13,596 nucleotides of DNA from Acidobacteriota bacterium (GTDB lineage: Bacteria; Planctomycetota; Phycisphaerae; WQYP01; JAJZKJ01), in the NCBI GenBank assembly GCA_021804195.1, contig JAJZKJ010000013.1, positions 1 to 13,596 of the forward strand, written 5' to 3'. Each line of letters opens with the position of its first letter. The stretch's first letter is position 1. The position numbers and the translations under genes are program-made. Below are positions 12,993 through 13,596 of the stretch, one piece after another. The notes under the pieces were generated by a model, which saw only the letters and a program-made list of their open reading frames with translations, was not told where the DNA came from and did not search any database.

Positions 12993-13596
<604 letters not shown>

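Overview
The window is 13.6 kb of bacterial chromosome at moderately high GC. Two points suggest Planctomycetota, possibly Phycisphaerae. First, the 16S rRNA gene at the right edge has no 23S or tRNA gene behind it and ends at its own terminator. Second, the protein flavour fits, for example the LigA motif CEPKIDG and the IspF motif KGKTNEHVDAVGQEKAI. This assignment is an inference; no phylogeny was run.

Left block (1-3672, + strand): a tightly overlapped operon for the inner-membrane and pseudopilin part of a type II secretion or type IV pilus-like machine. It holds two consecutive GspF-like platform proteins, the first cut by the window edge, and three small prepilin-like proteins. Every junction overlaps by 1-4 bases. 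It converges on the next block.

Second block (3917-8434, - strand): a probable operon transcribed in the order sigma-54 response regulator (NtrC family), ispF, ruvC, ligA, with gaps of 26, 29 and 8 bases.

Centre (8435-9083): about 650 bases without a protein gene, and the most interesting part of the window. On the + strand, divergent from the NtrC-type regulator, there is a consensus -24/-12 sigma-54 promoter, with paired enhancer-like repeats about 100-145 bases upstream. The predicted transcript is about 180 nt, starting near 8820 and ending in a 10-bp intrinsic terminator with a T-tract at 8994-9004. It folds into a 5' hairpin, a long stem with a three-way junction, and a CU-rich linker. 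It looks like a free-standing sigma-54-dependent small RNA encoded beside its likely activator, the same arrangement as qrr1 beside luxO.

Third block (9084-11050, - strand): a PlsC-type acyltransferase followed, with ATGA overlap, by a CrtQ/HpnB-like membrane glycosyltransferase. They are probably two tailoring steps on one lipid.

Mobile block (9019-11795): three nearly identical perfect palindromes (REP-like) lie in intergenic DNA. Two of them flank a frameshifted HUH/Y1 transposase of the REP-associated (RAYT) type.

Right end: a secreted alpha/beta-hydrolase (11801-12778, -), a bidirectional terminator (12957-12992), a hairpin-rich 16S trailer, and the 3' end of 16S rRNA (13361-13596, -).
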